Source of the DNA: Plakobranchus ocellatus
Taxonomy: Eukaryota > Mollusca > Gastropoda > Plakobranchidae
Assembly (NCBI GenBank): GCA_019648995.1
Contig: BLXT01007928.1
Location: forward strand, 1,549,629-1,580,557
Direction of reading: 5' to 3'
DNA: 30,929 bases
Below, in pieces: positions 1 to 9,726 of the stretch. The first letter of the stretch is position 1. Each line of letters opens with the position of its first letter. The translations under genes were made by a program, and so were the position numbers. The notes beneath the pieces were generated by a model. It was not told where the DNA came from and did no database searches. It saw nothing but the letters and a program-made list of their open reading frames with translations.

Positions 1-75
1 TTTTGCTCTGAGCGACTAAATAAGGTTTATGTAATTTTGTATTAAATTGGAGGAAATTTGTTTCGAAAGTAGCAA

Positions 76-112
76 CTTACCAAAAGCCATAAATACTTTG
101 AGAGCTTTAAAT
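76..112 (-). CDS. CFAP276: possible 37-nt third exon of CFAP276
   Basis: Reading the minus strand, a TTAAAACACAG acceptor is followed by 37 nt and then a good GTAAGT donor. Entered in the phase 2 left by exon 2, it stays open (GKNLKLSKYLWLL) and exits in phase 0. The polypyrimidine tract is weak and I do not recognise the residues as family sequence, so this may be chance. The true next exon may lie outside the window. Confidence 0.2.
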
Positions 113-191
113 TCTTTCTGTGTTTTAATATAGAGCAGTAATACATTACATATATGCAAAAGTATCTGAAGTGAACCTGACAAAATCTTAC

Positions 192-1554
192 CCATGGTCA
201 AGGCCTTTGGTCTCTGGTTGGTATACAACCTCATTCTTATTCTTGAGAAGCTCCTCGTGTTGGTTGTAGGTGGACTTGAGCACAAAATCAAGGTCATCAT
301 TAGGTGCGATAGGATCATGGTGGTAAACCTCATGCCTAGCTGAGCTGAGTGTATGTTGCCCGCTCAAGCGCTCCCATGGCTGTTGGCGCTGGGCAAGATG
401 AGTTGGGACTGGATAGCATATAGTCTGTGAAAAAACGAAAAAGGGAAAATATTTCTCATCAATACTGGGTAGCAGCTTCACATTCAGTGCTAAAACTTCT
501 TAACTGAACAAAATGTCGAAATACTAAGCCATGCTTTTTAAAGAATGCTTACACACAATTTTGTCAATGGTCTTGAGGGAAAATTTGTCAACTATATTAT
601 CAGAATACAAAATCGTTTTTCTTTATTATATATAGCTTATTACTTAACATTTTTCAATATTAGGTTGTCTTGTAACACCCATAGAGAATTAGCAACTTTT
701 TAAACTGATAAATATTCATTAAATGTGCAAGAGAATAAGGAAAAACAATTTATTAAATTCTAGGACATATAACTATTCTTTAAAATTTGTCAGTACACAC
801 TTACATTTTTTCTCTTCCTTGTCAAAATTTTAAATTCATAATTATTTCACATGTGCTGGTGAACTAATGAGAAAATGAAGTGTTATGTAGGTACACTATT
901 ATATTCTTAACATCTCAAATTGCTATCACAATAAAGACCCCCTTGAAAAAAAATGCAACATAAGAAGCTGAATAAAACTGTATTTGACTTTCAAGTCTCA
1001 CTTCTGTCATGCTGACCGCCTGTGTTACTTTTTTTTTTTTTTTTAGTCAGACATTCAAGATACAAAAAGTTATATAATATCAGCACAGTTTGTGATTTAT
1101 CATAGAAAGAAATGAATGAAGTCAATTTTCTCCACAAGGAGGAAAGAAAAAAAAAGGAAAATATAATCTTTTCGTTATGTCACTGAAATGCAGTTTTATT
1201 CGTAAATATCTTCTTAAACAGAGCATGAAGTAATGATCACTCAGAAACTTAGGACAGTTAATTTGTAAAATGTCTGTTGACGAGTGATTATCACATTTAG
1301 AAATTAAGAAAAACTATATAATTAAGTTTCAGTCTATTTGAATATTGCAGGTAAGGATTTTAATGTCTTTTGCAGTGCAGGATTTATTAAACAATCACAG
1401 AGCATTAGACCCAATAAAGTCCAGCATACTTTTCTTGATTTTCTACTTGATTATCAAAATCACTTACTCCTGGTTCCAGCCTTCCCATAAAATCGTCATC
1501 ATTTTGGCGTTGTGGGAAAGGATATGGGTCTCTCGAAGATTGTGCCATTGCCAT
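192..1554 (-). CDS. CFAP276: CFAP276 (C1orf194-like) ciliary microtubule inner protein, 5' part, two exons
   Basis: CFAP276 lies inside doublet microtubules of motile cilia and helps stabilise the axoneme. Two coding exons are visible. Exon 1 (1554 down to 1468) encodes 29 residues starting MAMAQSSRDPYPFPQ and ends at a GTAAGT donor in phase 0. Exon 2 (424 down to 192) follows a TTTTTTCACAG acceptor and encodes about 77 residues. It carries the family block PTHLAQRQQPWERL, then a HEVYHHDP..P.DDLDF segment and a Y.QHEELLKNKNE segment, all as remembered from vertebrate CFAP276. It ends at a GTAAGA donor in phase 2. The two exons join in frame. About 106 residues are present; the family is about 170, so the C-terminal exons lie left of the window. 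A second in-frame ATG lies two codons downstream; the first was taken. The neighbour MRPL42 is divergent. Confidence 0.87.
425..1467 (-). other. intron 1 of CFAP276
   Basis: A phase-0 intron of 1,043 nt between the GTAAGT donor (1467) and the CACAG acceptor (425). It is AT-rich with homopolymer runs, for example a T run near 1029-1044. No coding or mobile feature was recognised inside. Confidence 0.8.
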
Positions 1555-2059
1555 TATTTCTTGATGAAAGTTCACTAATAAATATAATTAATAATTTTAA
1601 TATCAACACTCTTCTTCTTTCCTTGATGTTCGTTGGTGTTGCCGGAGTGGAAACGAAACAGGAAGTTGTTTCAATATCCATGGAAACCATCATAGAAACA
1701 ACGTCAAATTTCAACAAACATAAATGCAATCTTAATATATTTGAATACATATTTTAGAATATTCACTTAATTTTCTAATAATTTTTACATTTTATTGTAA
1801 TTGTATGTTTTATATGAAAAAGTTAACTGTAATGAATTTTGACGCACAATCTGGGTTAGAGAGTTAAAAGCTATTTCTGTACAGAACAATAATCTTCGTG
1901 ACAAGTTCTATACAAACGGCAGATATAACCGCGGATTCCAGCTCAAAATGAATGCTTTCATTTCCATACACAACTTACATTGAACACGGCTGCTTCTGCA
2001 TAATATCTTATGCAAGAAAACAAACACAACAACAACCACTAGATTTTACTACTACTACA

Positions 2060-2133
<74 letters not shown>

Positions 2134-2320
2134 GCTGCTGCTCCTACTGCTAATATTGGGTAACTATGTTATTATAAATGGATAAGGTCGCCACTTTATT
2201 AAAAGGAATGCACGTACACTATGCATTTATTGTCTTCCGGTTTTATGCCTTGTTTCGTTTACTGATGTTTAATCTATAGTGTTCAGTTTCACTGTACTGC
2301 GTTGCTCTATTCAAATAAAC
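1555..2320. promoter_or_regulatory. divergent promoter interval between CFAP276 and MRPL42
   Basis: About 0.77 kb separates the two start codons, which face away from each other, so it must hold both 5' UTRs and promoters. No convincing TATA box at a set distance was found. The most conspicuous content is the trinucleotide microsatellite at 2047-2144. Sharing of promoter elements is inferred from spacing only. Confidence 0.5.
2047..2144. repeat. compound (ACT)n-(GCT)n microsatellite
   Basis: A near-uninterrupted run of ACT/CTA units switches at about 2103 to GCT/CTG units, with small interruptions after 2132. It reads as poly-Thr then poly-Ala in one frame, but no splice or family evidence supports translation. 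It lies about 180-270 bp upstream of the MRPL42 start codon. Confidence 0.95.
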
Positions 2321-2360
2321 ATGGCGACGTCCTTACAGTGCAGGTTCCTCACATCTACAG
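2321..2360 (+). CDS. MRPL42: MRPL42 candidate first coding exon
   Basis: ATGGCGACG at 2321 opens a frame MATSLQCRFLTST, a plausible start of a mitochondrial targeting peptide. The best donor, ACAG|GTTAGT at 2361, leaves phase 1, but the next recognised exon needs phase 2. A weaker donor, CAG|GTTCCT at 2343, would end the exon at 2342 in phase 2 and fit directly, giving a protein of about 132 residues. Otherwise a small unseen exon lies between 2361 and 5927. Confidence 0.55.
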
Positions 2361-5300
2361 GTTAGTTCTATTTTTTTGCTTAATCCTAAAACTACAGGAA
2401 ACTCGATTTTACATGAGCTGATTATAGATTTCAACTAGTTAGGATAATGTGGGGACAGGCCGATCGATTTCTAGATCTAACCTTATCAGCTTTCGACGAA
2501 ATGTAGATTAGAGGTCGCGGGCCTTACTATTTTCACAAATTTTCACCATTTTTCACCTGCAATCTTCTCATTTCGTCGGTAGGCTAGATCTATCTGGTGA
2601 AGGTAGGACTGGAAGTCGTTGGGCCTGTCCCTATACTATCCCTATAATTTTTTTTCATTCCTTCATCCTCGAGCAATATTTTCTTCTCATGTTCTTAGCT
2701 GTATTTTACATTTTAAATCTTTTTAGATCCCACGATAATTTCTGCTGCATCTCTTGGCTACTTGCTCTTACAAGTATTCATATGGTGGCAAGACTTCCAG
2801 ATGAGCCTTCAAGAAAAGCAAACTAATGTCATAATTGCATTTGGCATGAAAATGAAACACAATGTCTGATAAGATCACTTGCTTTTTGTTTCAAAATTAA
2901 TTGCTAAAACAGACCTGATCAACTAAATCTAGACCGCCATTATCCAAGACGTGGTCTTACATGATTATTTTTTCCAAAAGTTTTAAAGATATCATTGTTT
3001 TTGGAAGAAATTATTTGAAATTGTTGATAATAGGGGCCTAATTGTTGTAATTTTTTTACTTTTAATATTGTTAACAGTTGACTAATTTGTCTTCATCATT
3101 TCATCATTATTGCTAACTGTGCATAATTGGAAGTCTTTCCCATATGTACTCTGAGATCTACCAGTGGGACAGTTTATAGGTCTATGCTGGAATAGAACAT
3201 CTGAATGGGTAAATACAGCAATATGTTTGGGATCGAAAAAAAATTGTCCTTGCAGTTTGTAGGTATCTTCCGTTGCAGACATGCACAACCAAAAATTGAG
3301 TACTGTTGATCTCCATATAGTTATGACAAAATCAATTCTTTAGGTTTAGTTAATGACAATTTTTCTTTTTATACGCCCTATTTTTGAAGACATTGAGAGT
3401 TACAGGCCATTCTTTTTGAAGAATTTCAACATACTTTATGAATCTCCTTTATTTCATGAGAAGTTAATGGTGTAATAGTACAATTTTACACAATTTTTGG
3501 CAACTCCTGTATGTATACACTCATTGGTAGTACACTCTTTAAACATCCCCATTTTTTCTTGAGAAGACAGTGGTGCAATTTCGTAAAGGAACATTGTTTC
3601 TGTGTGCAGACCATTTTAATTAAATATCTGCTTGCTTTCCTTTAATAAATGACTTTAAAATGAAATTGATTGCTTTAACTCTTTGCCTTTCAACAAAGCC
3701 GTATCCTGCCTCATGAAAACCTTCTCTGGACCAGTCAAAGCTGATTCTGTATCATAAGATTCTTGAGGGTCTTGAATGCTGATCGCAAACTTAGTAACAT
3801 ATTATTCTAGTTTTTTATTTTTATAATTTCCTTTACTTCTATTAAACATTTCTAATATGTTTCCAGAAAAAAGGAATTTTGTTTCTTGCTCAATTGTTGG
3901 CTAAAAAACCAATGCCAATAAAGTTTTAGTGTGGATGGAAAAACCTTAAAATTAAAAGAAAAGCGTAGTTTTAAGGTTAAAGACAAGTGACTTACGGTTA
4001 CAGTAAAATTCAACATTGTCAAAGTTATGTAACTTTATCTTCTTTAAAGCTCTTATAACTGTTCACTGTTGTAATGCATCTGGAACATGATGATTTGGAG
4101 AAACTGTTGCTTGATAGATCAAGGCGATAATTTTAAGAGAATGCTGGATAAATAATTGATATATTTTTTTTAATCCCCAAGGACATCTACTGTGGTACTG
4201 TGCTAGTTATCTTGCACTTTTGTCTTAGTTTATGGGTGTTTGAATCACTGCTCTCAAAATGTTGTTAATAATATTTGAAAAGATAAAGTTTACCTTTAGA
4301 TTACAAAAAAGTAAATAAATAAGTACATTTATGATTTAAGGATTGGTATTTATTTTAATGCAAATTGACTTTAATGGGAGATAATTTTACAAGCAAATAA
4401 AAACCTTATCCTGAGTGTAAAAGACTAGTCACTACTATGGATACCAAAATAAATTGTTGAAAAATACCTAGGAGCTGGTAGCTTAAGCTTTGCAAATTGT
4501 CTCCACTTTTTAGATACAGCCACTTTATCCATAAAATTAAAAGAAATACTTGGTAAATAACAGTGCACACCTGATAATTCGACATCAAAGGGGCCAGGCC
4601 ACACATGCCGAATCAAAAGAATGTCGAATTGTGAGAAAAACAAGCTATAGAGCGAAAAAAAAAAAGGGGGGGGGGGGTTCTTTTGCCATAGTATTAATTA
4701 TTAAATATAACAACACTAATAAGGTCTTCTCCCTCGCCGCCAGCTATGCACACACACACAAACACATGCATATGAGTGGTACCTAGTGGGGGATGCCTGC
4801 CACTGCCATCCACACATATTGCAGTGTTAAGTCTAGGCCAGAGAGCATAGGCCTAGGCCCAGTCTAATGTCATACCTTTCCTCCTCTTCTGTGCACCCCC
4901 CACCCGTTTTCCTAAACCTCATCACCCCTGCAGTGACTCAATCACAATGAATAGTCTGTCTTATAACTTATCAGATACATTAATTTTGCTCTGGGAGAAG
5001 GCCAGGCCAAAGCATTTTGGTTTAGTTTGATCTGAAAACTTAGATGGGAACTGTCGAGTTGTTATTAAAGATTAAGAGCAAATTATTTGGGACTTTTTAA
5101 GTGTGTCAAATTAAGGGAAATGTCGAATTGTGAGATTTTGAATTAAGTGGAGTGCACTGTATGTCAATAAAATAGTAATTTTTTTTCACTGAAAAAGAAT
5201 TTGGACACCTTTTATATGAAAATTGTTTAAGGCAAATAATGCTGTTTTAAATTGCAACATCTTAATTCAAAATTCGAGATTTGAAAAAAGAAATTATGAA

Positions 5301-8300
5301 ACGCTTCTATGATCTACTGAAATTAAAATATATCGGCAGGTGGTATTTTTATTCGAAATCTTTTTTCTTTTCCTCAGCATTGCTTTTAAAAAAGAAAATG
5401 TATGTATGTCAAAATAGATTGCTCAGTCTGTCTTGCCAACATAATAAATCAAAGTAAGTTCACTTTGTAATGTGATATTAAATTGTTTCAATATATTATA
5501 CAATTCATATCGCACCATTATATTTGAACTATAATGAAGAGAAAAATTTGGAACATTGCAAAATCAGTATAAAGGTTTGAATTGAATATATTTTGACTCA
5601 GAAATATGATTGTGTGTATAGCCTAGGAAAAGTAATAGATACATTTTTCAAACCTGTGCCCAGGTGGTTTATAATAAAAATATTTATTTTTTATGTAAAT
5701 TAAAAACTGCTAAAGTATATTTTAAAATCATTTTGAGTTTTTACATAAAGTGAAGTCATTTTCTTCACTGATAAAATATGCCATCACTTTTCATAATTGC
5801 TGTTCCTCTCTAAGGATTAAAATAAGTTATATAAAATCTGATTTTAATAAATTATGCTTTATGATATGGTATTAGTAAAAAGAAATTTTTGAAATTTTGA
5901 GATTTTAATTTGATTGCTCTCTATCAGCCAATCTTTTTTGAAGAATCCCAATTTCAAATTCTTCCGCTGTAAGTGTAATGTTTATTTTTGTTTACCCAGG
6001 CCTCCTGACGTGTGTTTATCTGCTGACAAATCTATGATATTATGTTGGCATCCAGAGCCAGAGTTTCCTTATGAACATACGCAGGTTAATAGAATTTTTT
6101 TTTTTTCTAATTAATGGGGTAAATTTTTTAAAGTCTGTAATCAATAAAGTTGCTACTCTTTGCTTCTTATCATTGGAGAAAAGAAAAAAATGGAAAGTAT
6201 TGATTGTAAACTTAGGGGAATTTGAAAAGGGACAATTGTCACACTTAAAAAAAAAAAATTTTTTTATGAATTAAAAGTAATATGTATGGTTGATAGTAAT
6301 AACATTTATATTTCAGTTTTTAAAAATATAAGATTTTATTGTTGTATGATATATCATTGGAACTTGATAATGACAAAGAATGATTTGTGATAAATCCAAG
6401 AGATGAAACACCATCTTTGTGATTTTATGATCACCAAAATTTTGGAGCGAAAATTTTTAACTTTTTACTATTGAATTTTCTTTTTTTTCCAACCAAATTA
6501 GAAATAATTGTAATATGAATGCTAAAGAGTAAGTAAACAAAAAGCTTTATCCATATTTGTAGCGAGCTGCATATTGCACAAAAACTATTAATATTATTGC
6601 CCTTTTTTTCTGCTTCAAGTTTTTTCTAAATTTCCATTACCTGTGTGAAGAGGCCAACATTTTAAAAAAAAATCTGCTTCCTTGGTTTGTTTGTTTGTTT
6701 TTATGATAATTCAGAAGTGGTGTCTCAGCAACATTTATGATGTTAAAAAATAATGTGTGAATCTACGGCAGCTATAAGATACATTGATCATTTCTCTTTT
6801 CTGTTAAAATTATTTTGTAAAGTTTTATTTTTTGTTTTGTTTCTTAACTGTCGTTTTGATACAAACATAATATGTGCTGATGATTTGAAGTTCAGTTGTA
6901 AATCAACCAGTCTCAGTTTAGCAATGGGTGTCCTTTTGGCTAGACATATATTTTTGCCATAGCGTACAATCATTTGATTCAATTTTTTCTCACTTTTGCA
7001 GCCACTACCAAGGGATACATCTGATATGGAAGAAGTAAGTTTGATCTGATACATACATGTATGAATACTAGAGTGCACTTAAAATAAATTACTTTTGACA
7101 GTTCAGGAGCTTGTCTTAAATTTAAACAAAATATCTTTACCATTTCCAGAGGATTTAAGAATAGCAATTTGTGTTAAGGGAAGCCTGAACCCTAAACTTT
7201 GGAAGGCTATAATTTTACTCCAAATGATGCTAGGGATATGATATTCTACCACATACTAGATATTAAAAAAATCTACAGACTGAATTTTAATGTGAACTTG
7301 AAAATGTGACCTTGATCTTGTTTCAAGGTCATACAGTGACAAACTTTGTAACGCCATAACTTTTTTGTTTATCAAGCTACAGTGTCCATTTTTTGTGTGT
7401 AAGAGCATCAAAGTAGTACAGAGAGCCTGTAATAAAATCTAATCTGCATTTTTATTACAAAAATTTTTACAAATTTTAACATTTTTGATGCTCCGAAATT
7501 GCTGCACAATACCAGATTTTAGGTCATAAATCCAAACATTTTTAATTTTTATACTTTTCTTTAGAATAAACTCTCCAACATACAATGAGTAAGCATCATG
7601 CAAAATTTGGTGTAATTTGAACTAAAAATGACTGAGTTATGTTGTTAAGAAGTGAGGGACAGTTTGAAAAAACAAGAAACTGAGAAAAACACGTTAAAGT
7701 TGAAGTACATAAAATATACTGAATTTCAAGATGAACTTAAGTTAGAACTGAACGACAGCATTGGATTGTTGTGGAAAGGAAATTTAGTAAAAGTTGTTTC
7801 TATGAGTAATGTATAAAATGAACTTTTCTATTCTGATTATTATGGTCCAAACAGTTTGTTCCTAGGTTGAATATAAACAAAGATATAGATGATTGAAGTT
7901 GATAGACCTAGAAACAAAAGCATAAGATTTTTTTGGAATTTTAGCAGAGGGTAGGTCAGAAAAATGTGAAAATGAAAATTTTAGCTGTGTTGAACAAAAA
8001 AACGCTTTGCAATACATTAAAACGCAAAAGTTAATGTGCTATAAGCAATACAAATGTAAAAAAGTCATTTTTCAAGGTTTTTCTTTAAATTTAAGGGGTT
8101 CAGGCTTCCCTTAAGATCAAGCCTAAACTATTTAAGAAAAATGCAGAGCCAATCTTAGCCAATGCTGATAGGCCTGCTTTTTGTAGGCTAGCAAGTGTGC
8201 AAACTTGTAGAGAGAGGTAGAGGTTATGTGTTGTCGAGGGGTAGGGTGGTGGTAGTGGTGTAAGCACCCGAGGCTAGGAAAGACTAAGCTTAGGTTTTGA

Positions 8301-9307
8301 ATCTAGAATGTGGCTACAGGTTAGCATAGAAGTTCTTTGCTGCTTGAGAGTAGTTAAACAAATTCATGATTTTGAAGAATCTATCTTCTACCTAATTGTA
8401 TTAAACTGTACATGTACTGGGAATTTAGATTCACATATATACATGTATATACGTCAAAAATCTCTTTTCCATGTTTATATAATTATTTTTTTTTTTTGGA
8501 ATCATCAGGGGAACTCTGTGCTGAAGGTTCAATATCTGATTGATGAGAAGCTGAAGAACAGGCCCGATGGTCCCACAGTTAATGAGCTTTCAGAATTGTT
8601 TCATGCTCACCGAGAAGACTTCAAAAGAAGGTATGGCTGATCTTATCTCTCATTTAATGAATGTAAAGTAAATTGTCCTATCAAACTGTGAGCTTTTCGC
8701 CTGCCTAAACATGTAATTAATGAGTCTGAAATAGTGTCTTAAAACGAGAAATGTTGGCCAGTAGTGTGATTTTGCAGTATTAATAATTATTAGTAGTGTA
8801 ACTTATATGACTATGGTAAAACATTCCTGTGTTATTATGTGGTATGTAATTTTCAAGTAGTTATTACAAAAAATGGGGGCCAGAATTATGAAGATGAATG
8901 TAGATAAGATGGCTTTAAGAGGCGTATGATTTTCATGAATTACTTAGCTTTTTTCCTGTGTTTCACAGTGAGAGCAAATGAGGTAAAGACTGTAGCATAA
9001 GATACCTATTTTTCAGTATGAATTGAAAAAAAATAAAACAACAAAGCTAGAGCCTAAACTGAAAATGAAACCTTTTAACATCAAGTTATTGTGTAATTCC
9101 AGACTTAATTGTAATGATATGTAAAAAACCACAAGCTCAAACTTTAATTTAAATTAGACTTCACTAAACTCGCCGACAACTTGTTTTTAATCTTATGTTT
9201 ATGTCATGTGCTTTTGTTGTTGTTTTTTTTTATTCACTCTTAGACGCCGCCATGAGAAGAAAGTAGAGCAAGTCAAATATGTTCCTAAAGATCGAGATGG
9301 ATTGTGA
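2321..9307 (+). CDS. MRPL42: MRPL42, mitochondrial large ribosomal subunit protein mL42, about 5 exons
   Basis: This is a protein of the mitochondrial ribosome large subunit, nuclear encoded and imported. Supported coding exons are a 5' exon from ATG 2321, then 5928 (or 6000)-6084, 7002-7034, 8509-8630 and 9244-9307 with a TGA stop. The last four exons join in frame at consensus GT-AG sites. Family blocks in order are LSADKSMILCWHPEPEFPYEHTQ-like strand region (family: [22 protein letters not shown]), the short PLPR...MEE exon (family PIPRPD...NEE), the VLK......L.E.LS.LFH helix region, and a basic tail RRRHEKK...KDRDG (family RYHRCRKN...PKDR). Predicted length is about 132-138 residues against about 142 in human. 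The N-terminal join is unresolved. An AATAAA at 9342-9347 follows the stop by 35 nt. Confidence 0.92.
2441..2642. mobile_element. palindromic MITE-like element
   Basis: The ends form an imperfect inverted repeat: AGGATAATGTGGGGACAGGCC on the left and its counterpart GGGATAGTATAGGGACAGGCC (reverse complement of the right end) match at 17 of 21 positions. Further inside, both arms hold TAGATCTA and CGACGAAATG in mirrored order (2473/2588 and 2495/2569). The whole 0.2 kb could fold into a long hairpin. No coding capacity; the superfamily is not assigned and the target duplication is unclear. Confidence 0.65.
4560..5158. mobile_element. degenerate pogo/Tigger-like non-autonomous element
   Basis: CAGTGCAC at the left end is mirrored by GTGCACTG at the right end, each next to TA-containing flanks. 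The right arm, reverse complemented, reads CAGTGCACTCCACTTAATTC, in the style of pogo/Tigger termini. Both arms carry an AATTCGACAT / ATGTCGAATTGTGAGA motif (4576 and 4621 left, 5119 right). No transposase frame remains. The interior holds a G run (4667-4677) and CA repeats (4748-4770). Family assignment is by resemblance only. Confidence 0.5.
5928..6084 (+). CDS. MRPL42: MRPL42 exon 2 with two usable acceptors
   Basis: The exon ends CATACGCAG|GTTAAT in phase 0. Two acceptors keep the same frame: TCTCTATCAG before 5928 and TTGTTTACCCAG before 6000, 72 nt apart. The longer form adds 24 residues, QSFLKNPNFKFF then RCKCNVYFCLPR, loosely like the CVCHKST..PLP region of the human protein. The 6000 acceptor has the better pyrimidine tract. 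Both require phase 2 entry. Confidence 0.85.
6085..7001 (+). other. MRPL42 intron 2
   Basis: A 917-nt phase-0 intron, AT-rich with many A and T runs. Nothing else recognised. Confidence 0.8.
7002..7034 (+). CDS. MRPL42: MRPL42 33-nt microexon
   Basis: TTTTGCAG precedes 7002 and a GTAAGT donor follows 7034. The 11 codons read PLPRDTSDMEE in phase 0 on both sides, matching the P-I-P-R-P-D...E-E segment that follows the YEHT motif in vertebrate MRPL42. Confidence 0.9.
7174..8114. mobile_element. 0.94-kb inverted-repeat element bounded by TTAA
   Basis: TTAAGGGAAGCCTGAACCC at 7174-7192 is exactly inverted at 8096-8114. The outermost TTAA on both sides is the target site used by piggyBac and Kolobok elements. 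The interior (CAAGGTCATACAGTGAC and poly-A/T stretches) has no long open frame, so it would be non-autonomous. It sits wholly inside MRPL42 intron 3 (7035-8508). The termini do not start CCC as typical piggyBac ends do, so the superfamily is open. Confidence 0.7.
8509..8630 (+). CDS. MRPL42: MRPL42 exon 4
   Basis: The acceptor TCATCAG before 8509 follows a long T tract, and the exon ends AAAAGAAG|GTATGG in phase 2. It encodes NSVLKVQYLIDEKLKNRP then a TVNELSELFHAHREDFKRR helix. This corresponds to the QVLKTRLEEK...EQLSKMF region of mL42. Confidence 0.93.
8631..9243 (+). other. MRPL42 intron 4
   Basis: A 613-nt phase-2 intron with a GTATGG donor and a T-rich CACTCTTAG acceptor. No other feature seen. 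Confidence 0.8.
9244..9307 (+). CDS. MRPL42: MRPL42 terminal coding exon
   Basis: CACTCTTAG precedes 9244. Joined in phase 2 it encodes RRRHEKKVEQVKYVPKDRDGL and stops at TGA 9305-9307. The basic tail and the PKDR near the C-terminus fit mL42. Confidence 0.93.
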
Positions 9308-9341
9308 TGGCAGCTTGGAGACCTGATTATCTAACATTGTA

Positions 9342-9347
9342 AATAAA
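9342..9347 (+). terminator. MRPL42 poly(A) signal
   Basis: AATAAA lies 35 nt after the stop codon, giving a very short 3' UTR. A TGTGTTTTGTGTTTATATG stretch at about 9375-9395 could serve as the GU-rich downstream element. Confidence 0.75.
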
Positions 9348-9588
9348 ATGTACATAAATTAAACTATGCATTATTCTTGTGTTTTGTGTTTATATGTACT
9401 GAACTGTGAGATTAAGAAGAAACATTCATACATGTAAATGTGGTATATTATGGATATATTACATTATTAATATTGCCACAAACATGAGATGCATTACCTT
9501 ATGTCATAGAAGTATGGCTTTAGTTATGTGTGAAGCGCGTTTTCCATAAAAAGCAGTAATATAGTATGAAAACTTATGGGTACCTGTA

Positions 9589-9726
9589 GATAGCAATAAT
9601 ATTATGACATCCTGCCATTACATTATGGATAGCAATAATATCACACCCTGCCATTACATATAAATAGCCATAACATGACACCCTGCCATTACATATGGAT
9701 AGCAATAACACAAAACCCTGTCACAG
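9589..9726. repeat. minisatellite, about four copies of a 36-41 bp unit
   Basis: The unit is GATAGCAATAATATCACACC then CTGCCATTACATATG. Copies begin near 9589, 9629, 9664 and 9698; the last is truncated. It lies about 280 bp downstream of the MRPL42 stop. Confidence 0.85.

Larger units (their letters stand above)
2361..5927 (+). other. MRPL42 intron 1
   Basis: About 3.6 kb of AT-rich intron. It contains a palindromic MITE-like element (2441-2642) and a pogo/Tigger-like element (about 4560-5158); the rest shows no gene I can support. A frame open from an acceptor-like TTTTTAG (before 2727) to a TGA at 2866 fits exon 1 phase and is hydrophobic (SAASLGYLLLQVFIWW), but has no recognised family. 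Confidence 0.7.

Noticed and set aside
188-333. Alternative minus-strand frame through CFAP276 exon 2 extending to 16
   Set aside because: It is a frame-shifted shadow of the real exon and reads through a donor site.
1952-2185. Frame encoding poly-Thr then poly-Ala
   Set aside because: It is a direct translation of the ACT/CTG microsatellite in the promoter region, with no splice or homology support.
2727-2868. Hydrophobic open frame that fits exon 1 of MRPL42 in phase
   Set aside because: It ends in a stop and lacks family similarity; its only phase-2 donor (2785) is weak, so it was not adopted as an exon.
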